From: Hepsetus odoe | Lineage: Eukaryota > Chordata > Actinopteri > Characiformes > Hepsetidae | DNA: 64,000 nucleotides | Reading direction: 5' to 3' | NCBI GenBank assembly: GCA_017165825.1 | Contig: CM029384.1 | Coordinates: 9,055,062-9,119,061, forward strand | Shown: piece by piece, positions 48,210-57,106 of the stretch | How positions within the stretch are numbered: position 1 is the stretch's first letter | How the letters are laid out: every line of letters starts with the position of its first letter | Translations under genes and position numbers: made by a program | The notes under the pieces: generated by a model | What the model was told of the DNA's origin: nothing | Databases searched by the model: none | Seen by the model: the letters and a program-made list of their open reading frames with translations, nothing else

Positions 48210-50113
48210 TGTCTAGGACTGCCACCATTATTTACATCCTGATTAGTGTGTTTGTGACCATGTTTTTCATTATCCTGTATAATACCCTACCATTCTGCCA
48301 CAGGTAAATCAAGACACACTACTTACAGTAGGTTTGTTACACTTAAACTTGCCTTCATTCCATAACTAAGCATGTGCATGTGTGTTTGATAGGAAACTGG
48401 AGCTATGGAAAGTGTCCATCCCTTCTCCCATTAAGAGCAAAGTGCTGGAGGAAATGAGAAGTAAAGTGAGTAACAAGTAAAGTCTCTGGAATGCTGCTTT
48501 ATTTAATAAGATATGATTACTCAAATCAATCAGATACATTTTGCAATCATTTTAAATCCCTTTAAAATGTTTTTTGTCTTAGCAGTAGTATTATATTGAA
48601 TAAAAAATTTAATAACATTATATTAAATTAGATTTTATTTGACTTGTGGACAAACCACCCTCTAAACACCAACTGATGCTCATTATTCATGAACAAATAT
48701 GAGGACATAGGCTGATTGTCAATTGAAAAAAAAATGTTGCAGTAGTAGATCTTGAATGTTCATCTTTATAATAATTAAAATTAAATTAGAAAAAAAAATG
48801 AATAAAATAGCAGGATTGCTTATTCCATTATGCCTTAATCAATGCAATTCTTTGTCTCAGAGTTCTCATCTTAGTTGGGTCAATGCCTACAGTGAAAATG
48901 AGAAAGCTTCTGTCTGTATCATTCAACCTTTAGACACCACCATCATCTACAAGGACAGGTGACACCATCATCACTGCCTTCATGAATTTTGTTGTGCTGT
49001 AATTTTTTTAGCATTGTCTTTTAGCATTTTTGCTTTAATATTTCAAAGTCTGAACACTTAAAAACAACTTAAAAACGTCTCTGATTTTCAATCATACAAA
49101 ACAACATTATTTCCAACTACCATGCTCTTCTAGGCAAGTAGCATGGTCTCATGTAATTTAAAAAATAAAGGTGGTAAGAGTTTAAGGGGTTGTAACAGCT
49201 GCATTTTTTGCAGGTTTCTTTTTTTAATCTAATTTAAATATAACAAACACTGAATTTCATTTCTGTGTTGAATAAAAAAAAGCACTTGAAAGCATTTGAA
49301 GACAATTATAAGTTGTTGGCTAATGTTGTTTATGTTGATTGAAGTAAAAAAAAAATGTAATAATGCCTCACGTTTTCGAAAATAATATTTTGAAATTGTT
49401 GGTACAGGCCTGCAGTATAAAATATGTTGTGCGATTTTTCATAATTTATATCATCACTTACAATAGCGTAATGTTTTGTTTTCTGCAGTATCTCAGAATG
49501 CCCTCTTTTGCCATGCAGTGAAAACAATTTCACCACATTGGAATGGACACACCAGTCAGACACTTTCTCTTACACAGAGGGGAGTGGAATGTCAGTCAAT
49601 TCTGCCATCAGCTTCACTGGACCTTACATTCTGTGCACTCAGAAACATGGGACGCTCGATAGATCCTTTTACACTATCTCAGCTTTTGATGAAGACAATG
49701 CATCTATCAAAGAGAATGCTAAGGACTCTCCCCCAATACATGGAGGCTATGTTTCCACTCCTCCCACATCTTTTTCTTCTACGGAAAACTCTTCCCCACT
49801 TGATAATTCAGCCCAAGAGATCACAAAGTCCAGCCAATCACAGCCCCCACATGATGATGATCCACCAGCATACACCCCTAACCCTACTGTGATGCAAGGT
49901 GCACTCTTTTCTCATCCCTCAGGCTACTGTCTGATGCCCAATATGGAGAACAATGCTGAAGCTTGGGAGGGAGTCTCTGACCCATCACCAGGGGATGGAA
50001 TAGTGAGCCAGACAAACAGTGCAGGAGAGGGAGACCAAAGAGTGCGTGGCTACGTGACCCTCTCTGAGCCATTATCAGGTTATGCCACGAATATGCAGGT
50101 CGGGGTGGTCTAG
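41310..50113 (+). CDS. csf2rb: Cytokine receptor common subunit beta-like gene (13 coding exons)
   Basis: The exons listed below chain in phase to give about 707 codons. Layout by residue: signal peptide (1 to about 19), D1 (to about 120), D2 with WSDWS at 206-210, D3 with a CSW motif (about 220-310), D4 with PSHWS (about 310-411), membrane span (about 416-437), Box 1 WKVSIPSP (448-455), and a cytoplasmic tail with FTGPY, GYVSTPP, PPAY (625-628), YCLM (646) and YVTL (688). Two cytokine-receptor modules in one chain, NDYKTHIHCTW in D1 (compare NDYTSHITCRW in human CSF2RB) and the tail motifs point to the beta chain shared by IL-3, IL-5 and GM-CSF receptors. That chain acts at the plasma membrane and signals through JAK2/STAT5. 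The tail is shorter than in mammals. MPL also has four such domains but its Box 1 and tail differ. The orthologue name is likely but not proven. Confidence 0.82.
42015..42111 (+). CDS. csf2rb: csf2rb exon for the start of D1 (frame problem)
   Basis: Acceptor CTGTGCAG|TGCTGG and donor AAAAA|GTAAGG. These sites chain in phase with both neighbours (97 nt), and the start reads (M)LDSLQ. However, the conserved D1 core ATNDYKTHIHCTWEEEQH is in a different frame, from 42,034 on. The boundary frame has no stop but loses the conserved CxW. A base missing near 42,032 (a Cys codon is expected there) and one extra near 42,075-42,111 would reconcile the two. An alternative acceptor at 42,031 saves the core but then breaks phase with the next exon. 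Confidence 0.65.
42230..42399 (+). CDS. csf2rb: csf2rb exon for the rest of D1
   Basis: Acceptor TATACCAG|T, donor CATG|GTGAGA. Encodes EEGSTCIPDG, then LPNGKLYRSCIYTTNIFNWD, then FFNASCPSKTTTLKIS. Four cysteines fit the D1 disulphides of class I receptors, and NAS is an N-glycosylation sequon. Ends in phase 1. Confidence 0.85.
42793..43246 (+). mobile_element. Deleted Tc1/mariner-type element in csf2rb intron 3
   Basis: The left end TACACTGTGTGCACAATTAT then TAGGCAA is matched in inverted form at the right by TTTGCCTAATAGAAGCGCAT then GCAGTGTA. An inner TGTGCATAATTATTAGGCAG near 42,929 and a stretch encoding a decayed helix-turn-helix (around 42,970-43,080) fit a Tc1/mariner family found in fish and frogs. 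It is only about 450 bp long, so it is non-autonomous. Confidence 0.8.
43301..43449 (+). CDS. csf2rb: csf2rb exon for the start of D2
   Basis: Acceptor TTTACAG|GG, donor GGATA|GTGAGT. Encodes KYLSPVNLSEIEVDGG, then RRLSWSCPYSPSS, then TYQVKYRRHGHDWI. NLS is an N-glycosylation sequon, and YQVKYRR is the typical C-strand of a cytokine-receptor FNIII domain. Phase 1 in, phase 0 out. Confidence 0.9.
44182..44329 (+). CDS. csf2rb: csf2rb exon for the end of D2, with WSDWS
   Basis: Acceptor GGACTAG|GTG, donor GAAG|GTACAG. Encodes VLGNTNATHQLIKKTDLLPG, then YEAKVRARGQTELWSDWSQP. The canonical class I motif WSDWS is at 44,287-44,301. NAT is a glycosylation sequon. Ends in phase 1. Confidence 0.93.
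44385..44484 (+). mobile_element. SINE family B tail in csf2rb intron 5
   Basis: GCTGCCTTTGGGTGAAAAGC, then TTTCATTGTGTGCTGTGC, then GACAAGTAGTCACTTTCACT is the family B 3' end. The head is missing. Confidence 0.75.
44650..44773 (+). CDS. csf2rb: csf2rb exon for the start of D3
   Basis: Acceptor CTTTTGCAG|AA, donor GCCA|GTGAGT. Encodes EGVLNPQCVVEEKGVSCSWQ, then VKEEHAIAFSYHLCWQTNGS. The C-x(8)-CSW spacing is the first-strand disulphide motif that opens the second cytokine-receptor module. Ends in phase 2. Confidence 0.9.
45160..45308 (+). CDS. csf2rb: csf2rb exon for the end of D3
   Basis: Acceptor TTGCCAG|G, donor AACA|GTAAGT. Encodes QICQNCPNRRKLQTHAMVDF, then TCSVASSEPEQLIIEVKTV, then HNSKNFVDALN. 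Ends in phase 1. Confidence 0.88.
45503..45981 (+). pseudogene. Internally deleted Tc1-like element in csf2rb intron 7
   Basis: Inverted ends TACACCAATCATCGCATTCA at the left and TGTTACCAGATGATCAGCGT at the right. The left internal segment (CCTGTAAAGGGGTAAGATAT) and right internal segments (TTGTTGCAGACCAACCACAC; CAGAAGGGGGACCAATACAA) match, in order, a Tc1 family widespread in fish and frogs, but about two thirds of the transposase is missing. The 111-residue frame at 45,717-46,052 is a shadow of it and not a receptor exon. Confidence 0.82.
46282..46415 (+). CDS. csf2rb: csf2rb exon for the start of D4
   Basis: Acceptor GCTTGCAG|TT, donor AGAG|GTGAGA. Encodes RPPGVNHVQVKKENGEWKLT, then WSRPDIPEILQLNYEVRLYC. 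P-P at the D3-D4 hinge and W-KLTW fit an FNIII B-strand. Ends in phase 0. Confidence 0.92.
46643..46811 (+). CDS. csf2rb: csf2rb exon for the end of D4, with PSHWS
   Basis: Acceptor GTCTCCAG|GAT, donor GCAG|GTAAAG. Encodes DYRQYNKSNSDVNLHILPSS, then YGVQIRVMPPSEYGGQPSHW, then SEPVFFKNDA. The WSXWS position reads PSHWS: the first Trp is replaced by Pro. Ends in phase 1. Confidence 0.92.
47755..47961 (-). mobile_element. SINE family B, minus strand, in csf2rb intron 9
   Basis: GAAGTGAAAGTAACTATTTG, CCTTGCTCAAGGTTACCTCA and AACTACTAGGCCACCGCTGT run from 3' end to box A complement, so this is a nearly complete copy. Confidence 0.88.
48136..48142 (+). promoter_or_regulatory. Branch-point consensus TACTAAC
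   Basis: A perfect TACTAAC lies before the transmembrane exon of csf2rb. Its presumed branch A (48,141) is 68 nt from the acceptor AG, with the TG array between them. Confidence 0.6.
48161..48206. repeat. (TG)23 array abutting the transmembrane-exon acceptor
   Basis: Twenty-three TG units end directly at the TAG acceptor of exon 10, so the usual polypyrimidine tract is replaced by alternating TG. Confidence 0.95.
48210..48303 (+). CDS. csf2rb: csf2rb transmembrane exon
   Basis: Acceptor TGTGTAG|TG, donor CACAG|GTAAAT. Encodes VSRTATIIYILISVFVTMFF then IILYNTLPFCHR: one hydrophobic span of about 21 residues followed by His-Arg. Phase 1 in and phase 2 out, so skipping it shifts the frame. Confidence 0.93.
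48393..48465 (+). CDS. csf2rb: csf2rb Box 1 exon
   Basis: Acceptor TTTGATAG|G, donor GTAAA|GTGAGT. Encodes RKLELWKVSIPSPIKSKVLE then EMRSK. The W-x(3)-IPxP pattern is the membrane-proximal Box 1 that docks JAK kinases (compare WEEKIPNP in the human beta chain). Ends in phase 0. Confidence 0.93.
48861..48958 (+). CDS. csf2rb: csf2rb membrane-proximal cytoplasmic exon
   Basis: Acceptor TTTGTCTCAG|AG, donor GACAG|GTGACA. Encodes SSHLSWVNAYSENEKASVCI then IQPLDTTIIYKD, in the place of a Box 2 region. Ends in phase 2. Confidence 0.85.
49489..50113 (+). CDS. csf2rb: csf2rb last coding exon with the cytoplasmic tail
   Basis: Acceptor TTTCTGCAG|T. Encodes about 207 residues from ISECPLLPCSENNFTTLEW to GYVTLSEPLSGYATNMQ, then V-G-V-V and TAG. 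Motifs: AISFTGPYIL, GYVSTPP, DDDPPAYTP (a PPxY WW-domain ligand), SGYCLMP and RGYVTLSEP. The YCLM and YVTL contexts resemble the DYCFLP and GYVELPP sites of mammalian beta chains. The last four codons and the stop come from a V-SINE. Confidence 0.92.
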
Positions 50114-50309
50114 TGGTAGGATACTTGCCTATGGACCTATGGCTCAAGAGGTTCCAGGTTTGAATCCCACCTCTGGCACTACCACCACTGGGTCTCTGAG
50201 CAAGACCCTCAACCCTGAGTTGCTCCAGGGGGGACTGTCCTTGTTATTAGCACATGGAAGTCGCACTGGATAAGAGGATCTGCTAAATGCTGCAAATGTA
50301 AATGTAAAT
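50099..50309 (+). mobile_element. V-SINE inserted at the end of the csf2rb coding sequence
   Basis: GGGGTGGTCTAGTGGTAGGA (box A region), GGTTTGAATCCC (box B), CTGAGCAAGACCCTCAACCC, CACTGGATAAGAGGATCTGC (V-SINE core) and a (TGTAAA)n tail. ATATGCA occurs at 50,091-50,097 and again at 50,310-50,316, a plausible 7-bp target-site duplication. It is in sense orientation with the host gene. Confidence 0.88.
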
Positions 50310-51620
50310 ATATGCAAATAATCAGCTGATCAGTTGTTTGCAGCTGATTCTATTTCCATGAGAACCACTGAAATAAACTGGAGTCTCTGGAACAATCTAA
50401 TTGGTTATAGGAAAACATATTATTAATTAATTATTATTGTTAATTATTATTATTACTGGTCTTATTGCAAAGCAAATGAAGAATGCTGTTATTCATGGTT
50501 ACTTTTGGAATTAATGTTGGTATCAGACTCTGTCAGATAGCTGTCAGAATTTGTAACCTCAGGAAAACTGGGAACTTGACCAAGTTTGCTATGTGTTTTT
50601 AGGACTTTGTCACCCATTTCAGTGCAGCTTCCCATTGTGGACTTGGAATTCATGGTGTCTGGGGTCTGTTCAAACACACAACAAAGCTGCATTCACATTA
50701 CCAGGTTTCAAAAGCGGCTCTTTTTCAGACAGATCCGATTAATCCAGAATTGTGTACTCATTACATTTAATTGTGTTGTTTAAGTATTAATTTTCAAACG
50801 TTTCATCAGGGAGCTTTTTCATTGCCAAGTCTGAGGCTAAACGGATCTTAGTGCAGCAGTCTTCGCTTTAATTAAAACACTCCTCAACAACAGGCTCAGC
50901 TCGGGCCATGCAATGTGGCAGAGTTGCCAACAGATGGCAATACTGTTGGAGGACTTACTGAGATCTGCATGTATTTTCTATATTATACATAACATTTTAC
51001 ACCAAAGCTACCTTCCAAAGTTGGGCCTACATTCTGAAGATCTTTAGGAATGCTACTGGTGTATCCTTCGTGCTCTTCTGCCTCCGTAATCCTTTCAGGA
51101 AAGAGCAAAAGAAGTGCTGATCAATAAAACCAGATTCATTTTAAACTGAAAGTTTAACTGAAAGTTTCTCTGCTTTTTACCCCATGTGCAATGAAATACT
51201 CTCCCTTTACTTTATCCAACCAGTATTAAACTTGCCAGTTTAGGATAAATCACATCAGTAATAGTTTCATTCAGACTACCTTCCAACTCCTTTCCGATGA
51301 TAAAGCGGCCTTGTTAGACTATTCCATTTTGCATTATGTAAGGCAAACAAGAAAGCTACCAAGGAGCCCACCTTTCTAAGCTACAGCCTAACATTTAGAA
51401 TGCACCCAATGATGTGTGATAATTACATTTACAGAACTTTCACTATAGCTACCTCCTGCCATCTTTCAATGCAAGCATCAGTCCTTTCACTGGAATTGCA
51501 CAATATTTTGAATGCAGACATGACGATTCTTGGCAGGGGGTTTGTTCTTGTCTTGCATGCTTTTGTGCACTGTACTATAATACTACTTGAAAAAAATAAA
51601 GAAATGTGTTGTAATGTAAT
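50114..51620 (+). other. csf2rb: Probable 3' untranslated region of csf2rb
   Basis: Mostly unique sequence after the V-SINE. AATAAA signals occur at 50,372, 51,123 and 51,595. The last is followed by a GT-rich stretch (TGTGTTGTAATG), a good downstream element, so it is the likeliest cleavage signal for a long 3' UTR. No further coding exon is supported. Confidence 0.45.
51595..51600 (+). terminator. Candidate polyadenylation signal of csf2rb
   Basis: AATAAA followed within about 10 nt by a TGTGTTG-type GT-rich element. Earlier AATAAA copies at 50,372 and 51,123 are alternatives. Confidence 0.4.
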
Positions 51621-52145
51621 GGGGTATGTGAGTTTTAATCTCTGATATCATACTACAAAATAAATGCTGTAAAAAGAATGTCAAAATCGTTGCCATGCAC
51701 CATAACCTAGTGTATGTGTGCATGTAATGTACATATGTTGGCAGATATTTGGTTGACTCTTGGTGTAAGTGGAAGTTGGCTGATCATGGTCAGTTGTGAA
51801 TTAATCTCCCTACATGGCATGCATTTTCCCACAAGTCATCAAACATAGTCGTGCGAACAGCGGTGCAGTGTTTGCAGTAGTTCATCCAGCCGTTCCAACA
51901 CTTTAGAACAAATCCAGATGTTTGTAAACAAAGGGCCTCCAAAAGTACAAAATGCCCAAAGGTTGTTCAGTTTGAGATTGTAATGTAATGCTATAAAGCA
52001 AGCAATTATGTAGGATTTTGTTGCTTACCCACTGAAAAAAAGTCAAATTTCAAATCCAAAGACTTTTATTGATTATTGATTACTGATTACTGATTGATAC
52101 TTTAAAGCCTTTCTCTTCGGAAATACATGGCTGCAGAAATACCTT

Positions 52146-52147
<2 letters not shown>

Positions 52148-52226
<79 letters not shown>

Positions 52227-52228
52227 TT
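52148..52228. repeat. Compound (GT)n-(GA)n microsatellite
   Basis: Long GT array with a TTTGTGTGA transition to a short GA run. The minus-strand open frame is a His-Thr artefact. Confidence 0.95.
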
Positions 52229-53880
52229 CCTCTATGGACAGTATGTCCCTTGTCCTTTGTTGCAAATAAACACAGGAAAGCCTTTAAAGGTGTCTGGAAA
52301 GTATGAAATCAAGCAGAGAGTTACATAACCACCGTGTCCATTCTGAGCTTTAAGTTGTGCCATGAGAATTCAGATTCACACAACGCAATGCCAAACACTA
52401 CAAACCAAGCATAAGCAACGGTCAGCATATGCTATGCAATGCACACATTTAGTTTGGCGCACTACACAGCAAGCAAAGCTGACCATCTGTAACCACATTA
52501 ACAGAGCAAAATGGCTACAGCTAGTGTCCAGGCTTTAAAAATGGAATGTGTTTATTATCGATGAACCATGGTCTCTGAAGCATCCAGCCTATCTGCTGAA
52601 AGTGCAAAGTCAGTATAAATCCACTCTACACCTCATCACAACTTCAGCTCTCATTGTAACATGAGTAAACATCCACTCTCAGCTAATAACTTCATTGCAA
52701 AAGCAGCCAAGCAGGTGGTTAAAGTAATACAACCCCTGACGACAATGATGGAATCACTACACTTAGAGGAAAATCATCCAGACATTTTTTTCTTTATGGG
52801 AAATAAACAAATCACGGATGTAACTCAAAACCTTTTGTTGAAGCGCTTTACATTCTGAATGCGTAAAACATGCCTCAAACTAACGAATTTTTTTTCTGAT
52901 CAAGCAAATAAAATTGTTTTATAAAACAAATATCAAGTCTAAAGCTAGAAAGGAGTGCTTGTAGACTTTATAGAATCAGTGTTTGGGACAGAAGTGTAAG
53001 AAATAAATGAAAGTGTTTTGTTTCTGTTTTTCTTGAATTGATGAATGTTTCCAGTGGATTTTACATTCTATAGGAAAAAGGGGTCTCAGACAGTAACCAT
53101 TAGGTTTTAGTGGTTCTTAATTTTATTTCGGCACAATTAAGTTCCTAAAATGTCACATTTTTCAAAGTTCTGGGACCATTCCATGCTCCTTGGGGACTTG
53201 CTAGCTTCTTTTGTTTAGCACTGAATTTTTGAGGTCAACGTAGCTCAAAAGTATTAAAAGCTTACATCTCACTATTTAGCACTGTGCAAACCACAGGCCT
53301 AAATCTTCAATCAAATTTTTCACACTATGTGTATTTTTACATATAGTTTTAAAATGTCTTCTATAAAAGTAAGCAAGATCACATGGCATAAAGAAATAAA
53401 GTGGTCCCAGGTGACTTCAATTTTTTCATGCATTTGTCCACTTATTCTTTAGCTCACCTGATGATTGAGACATTTAGTTTGCACAGTGTTAATTGCTGGG
53501 CATGTACTTCCTTTATTTGATAGCTACATTAGCCTGATAGCTCCACTGCAAAACTTAAGTACCAAACTTCATACACCTCACATATTTTTCAACTCCATTT
53601 GAGGTTAGGAGTGGTTAGCATTTTGTCTAACTGTTCCCTTTTCATCAGAAAATGACTCCAGATCTTGGGCCAGGGCTTTAAATGGCTTAAGCAATTTAAA
53701 TTAAAGCAATTTAGTATAATAAAAAATTAGGCCTGGGAGACATCGGAACATCTGTATGCCCTTTCAAACCTCGTTCTTTAGTATGTGGACAGCAATCATT
53801 AAAGATAATAGTTGAAATAACTCCAGAGTGAAGGAAGAGTTTGACATGAACTGTCTCTACACTTCAACTTTGTGTTCTTA
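52229..53880. other. Unique sequence, no gene seen
   Basis: No known repeat and no assignable exon. A 65-residue frame at 52,661-52,858 has protein-like composition but no recognisable family or splice support. Confidence 0.4.
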
Positions 53881-53969
53881 GGAATGTTTTGGTTATCTTA
53901 CAGCTCATGATCTTCATCAGTATCATCTCCTTCATCAGGGCTATATAATTCCAAAACCCAATTGGATCC

Positions 53970-55695
53970 TAGGCCAAAGACACACTCTTAACCAAAACAA
54001 AGACAGATCCTTTATCCCGTCTATTAACTTGCAACCACAAAAGGTCACATGGCAAATGATACCCTCAAGCACAGAGGACGTTTTTCTTCACTCTGACTTC
54101 CACTTCAGAAAATTGTGTAGTAAAAAACGCTATAAAAAATGGTTTGTTATTATTGTTACATGTGAAGGATAGTCACTCAGTGAGCATGTTTACATGAAAT
54201 AGTGCTTTAAGAGCAGATAAATCTGAAAGAGAAAGACTTGCCTCCTCACTATCTGTGATTTAGTCTCCAATAGTAAAACCTCAGTGGACACATACACGCT
54301 GTGGCCATTTATAAAAGATTGGAAGACATAATGGTACTGGGATTCCATTTTACTTGTGTCGTTCTCTACCTGGTTATCTTTCCATGGTTAGGCCTGGAAC
54401 TGTTGAATACTGTATATGAGCCATGCCTCATGTCCCTTTTAACTTACAGATGTGTTTTTTGTGACACATGTACAAGAATGCTGAAAAAAAAAGAAAAAAA
54501 TCAGTGCAATGAGAAATTGCATGCTGAGCAAGCATTTAATCAGAACTGGTACTCTGGATGGTAATCTGCAGTGCATAGAACATAGTATAAAATGTGTGGT
54601 AATGTTTTCAAAGACATTTAAAAATAATGTCATCACTGAAATTTAGTCCAACAAGTTAAAGTTTCTCTAGAGGGGCACCAGTGCATTGAGATATTAAGCC
54701 AATGTGCATCATTGTCATGTAGTGCAGAGAAAAAGCATTCTGTGAGGATGAGATTTATTGTAACTGCACTGCTTACAGTAAAGTGTAAGTGTAAAGTGCT
54801 CAGTCAGTACCAGTTAAGAACCCAGTCCAGCTCCTTCGTGTACACACACTCCCCATGCCTTCCAGCTGTAGTTTTAAATTAAACCATAAGTGAATGCAGT
54901 CATTTGTTTTCTTTTCCCAAATCTCATTCTAAATATTGTAAACATACAGAAATGTGAACACAGTATTGTGATTTGAGTGAATTGAATGTTTGATGACACT
55001 TCTAGACTTAAGAGAAAAAGAGAGCCTGCAAGAAAAAAACTTTGTTTTGGAAAAGTACATGACTAAGTAAGACTGTATATAAATTTTGAGATCTTAGTTT
55101 ATTTTCAGTCGTACTATGTTGTGTATATCACGACTGTACTGAACCGTGAGCCTTAAATCATCTAGCAAAATGAACCATGAGTTAATTTTGTTGTTACACC
55201 CCTAAGTTAGATGTTTAAAGGGAAGCTCAGCAGCTCTTCTTTCACTTGCTGCCTCTATAATGTCACAAAGTAATTACATGATACAATCTATCCTCATAGC
55301 TTTCGAACAATCCCAACAAAGACAGGCACATCACAGCAGATGCTGAAAAGCAGGCAGAGATTTTTCCCCTTAAAAAGGTGAATGCTCATATTTCACCCAG
55401 CATAGAGTACACATAAAATTTATGAAAGAATATTCAAACAGTTCTAAAAATTAACATTTTTGACCTTTTTAAAAGCCCTGACTACTCAATTATCAGCCAT
55501 TATAACATAAAAATGATAAAAGTAGAGTTTGATCTAATCTTATCATCCATCATTTCAGTGATTGACAATATATAGAGAGTAATGAGAGTCCTAGAAAGAT
55601 ATGTTGGATATATTTATATGAATTCAAAGATTCAATAATGACAATTATTGCCCCATTTCTTTTAACATTTTACACACACACACTTACACACCACA
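53970..55695. other. Unique sequence, no gene seen
   Basis: Apart from the exon-like spot on the minus strand just upstream (see findings), nothing is recognised. An 87-residue + frame at 54,301-54,564 is Leu/Cys-rich without a family match. Confidence 0.4.
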
Positions 55696-56115
55696 TATGT
55701 ATTTACTACTCACCCACAGCTTGCAATAGGTTCAGTGTGTGTATTTAAGCTGAATGGTATATTTCATACTTAACATAGTTACAAAATAATTTTTCGACTC
55801 AAACATGCATGCACACTTATTCACAGCAACGCATGCACACACGCTCTCTAGCACACGACCCAGGTCTTAAATAAGACAACAGGAAGACGCTGTGTGCTGC
55901 TGGTGTATGTATTTACTACTCACCCACAGCTTGCAATAGGTTCAGTGTGTGTATTTAAGCTGAATGGTATATTTCATACTTAACATGATTGCAAAATAAT
56001 TTGTCGACTCAAACATGTATGCACACTTACTCACAGCAACGCATGCACACACACTCTCTAGCACACGACCCAGGTCTTAAATAAGACAACAGGAAGACGC
56101 TGTGTGCTGCTGGTG
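55696..56115 (+). repeat. 210-bp tandem duplication
   Basis: Copy 1 at 55,696-55,905 and copy 2 at 55,906-56,115 are head to tail, with only about seven single-base differences and no length change. The unit starts TATGTATTTACTACTCACCC and ends ACGCTGTGTGCTGCTGGTG. Confidence 0.95.
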
Positions 56116-56454
56116 TTGATAAAGATCTGATCCATTGTGAGTGTGTGCGTGTGGGCGTGTGTATGACATGGGTGTGTGAATGCATCTGCACTTCCACGTT
56201 TACTTGTATTTGTGCACATACTTCAGTATGACAGTGGGCCACAAATAACACTTTCCAGCTGTTCTCCTCCGGGCTGCAGTGTGGACCTTGCTGTCAGTCT
56301 CTCATACATTAATATAAGCATAGTTGAAGGCTTATAGTTCAAGCATGGGAGTAGCAATACTTGATGTAAAGGTTGCATCACACATGTCAATGTTGATGAC
56401 ATGCAAAAGTTTGGACACATCTGGTCAAATGACATTTGTGTAAAAAAGTTCATT

Positions 56455-56455
<1 letters not shown>

Positions 56456-56509
<54 letters not shown>

Positions 56510-56536
56510 GTTCATATATATATATATATATATATG
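56456..56536. repeat. (TA)n array
   Basis: Two TA arrays separated by GGGTTCA, with GGGTG after the second. Confidence 0.95.
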
Positions 56537-56867
56537 GGTGAAACAAAACAAACTTACATATAACACATGTCTACAAATGATCACAAAGGCTTTGGAAGGT
56601 ATCAAGGCGTTTTTGCCTCACTAGGCCTTAATCTTGTAAGGACAAATTTAGAGTTCAATAAAGGAAACCTTCAAACCTCTCAGTGTTGTGCCTGCACTCA
56701 AAAGTCATTGACCCCTCTGAACAGCCGACATGCTACAGATGCAACACTTGCAAAGCTATAAAAATATCCAAACACTTCCTGCTTGTAAATTTCAAGTCAA
56801 GACCTCATAATTCTCCAAATAAACACAAACATCACCTATATAAAATAGTCATTGGAGGATAACCTCA

Positions 56868-57106
56868 ACTGAAAGTGACAACCCTTGTCATTGCGAGGTC
56901 ACAGCACAGCACACGTGAACCACAACAAAATTGCACCTCTGCTTTTAAACACCTTGCAGCAGTGGGCATCTATTGAAAGCACCCAGGGAGCAGTGACAGG
57001 GACAGTACCTTGCTCAAGGGTACCTCAGGGCAACCTACTTGTGAGGGAATCAAACCCACAATCTTCCAATGAAAGGACATCTCCCTAACCACTAGGTCAT
57101 TGCTGC
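56868..57106 (-). mobile_element. SINE family B, nearly complete, minus strand
   Basis: ACTGAAAGTGACAACCCTTG, CCTTGCTCAAGGGTACCTCA, CAAACCCACAATCTTCC (box B region complement) and CCACTAGGTCATTGCTGCCC. Confidence 0.9.

Noticed and set aside
50586..50783. Short open frame after the V-SINE as a possible further receptor exon
   Set aside because: The sequence without the SINE has its own in-frame TGA at 50,327, and this frame does not resemble known receptor tails.
54301..54564. 87-residue hydrophobic frame
   Set aside because: No family resemblance, and it ends in an A-rich Lys run; probably chance.
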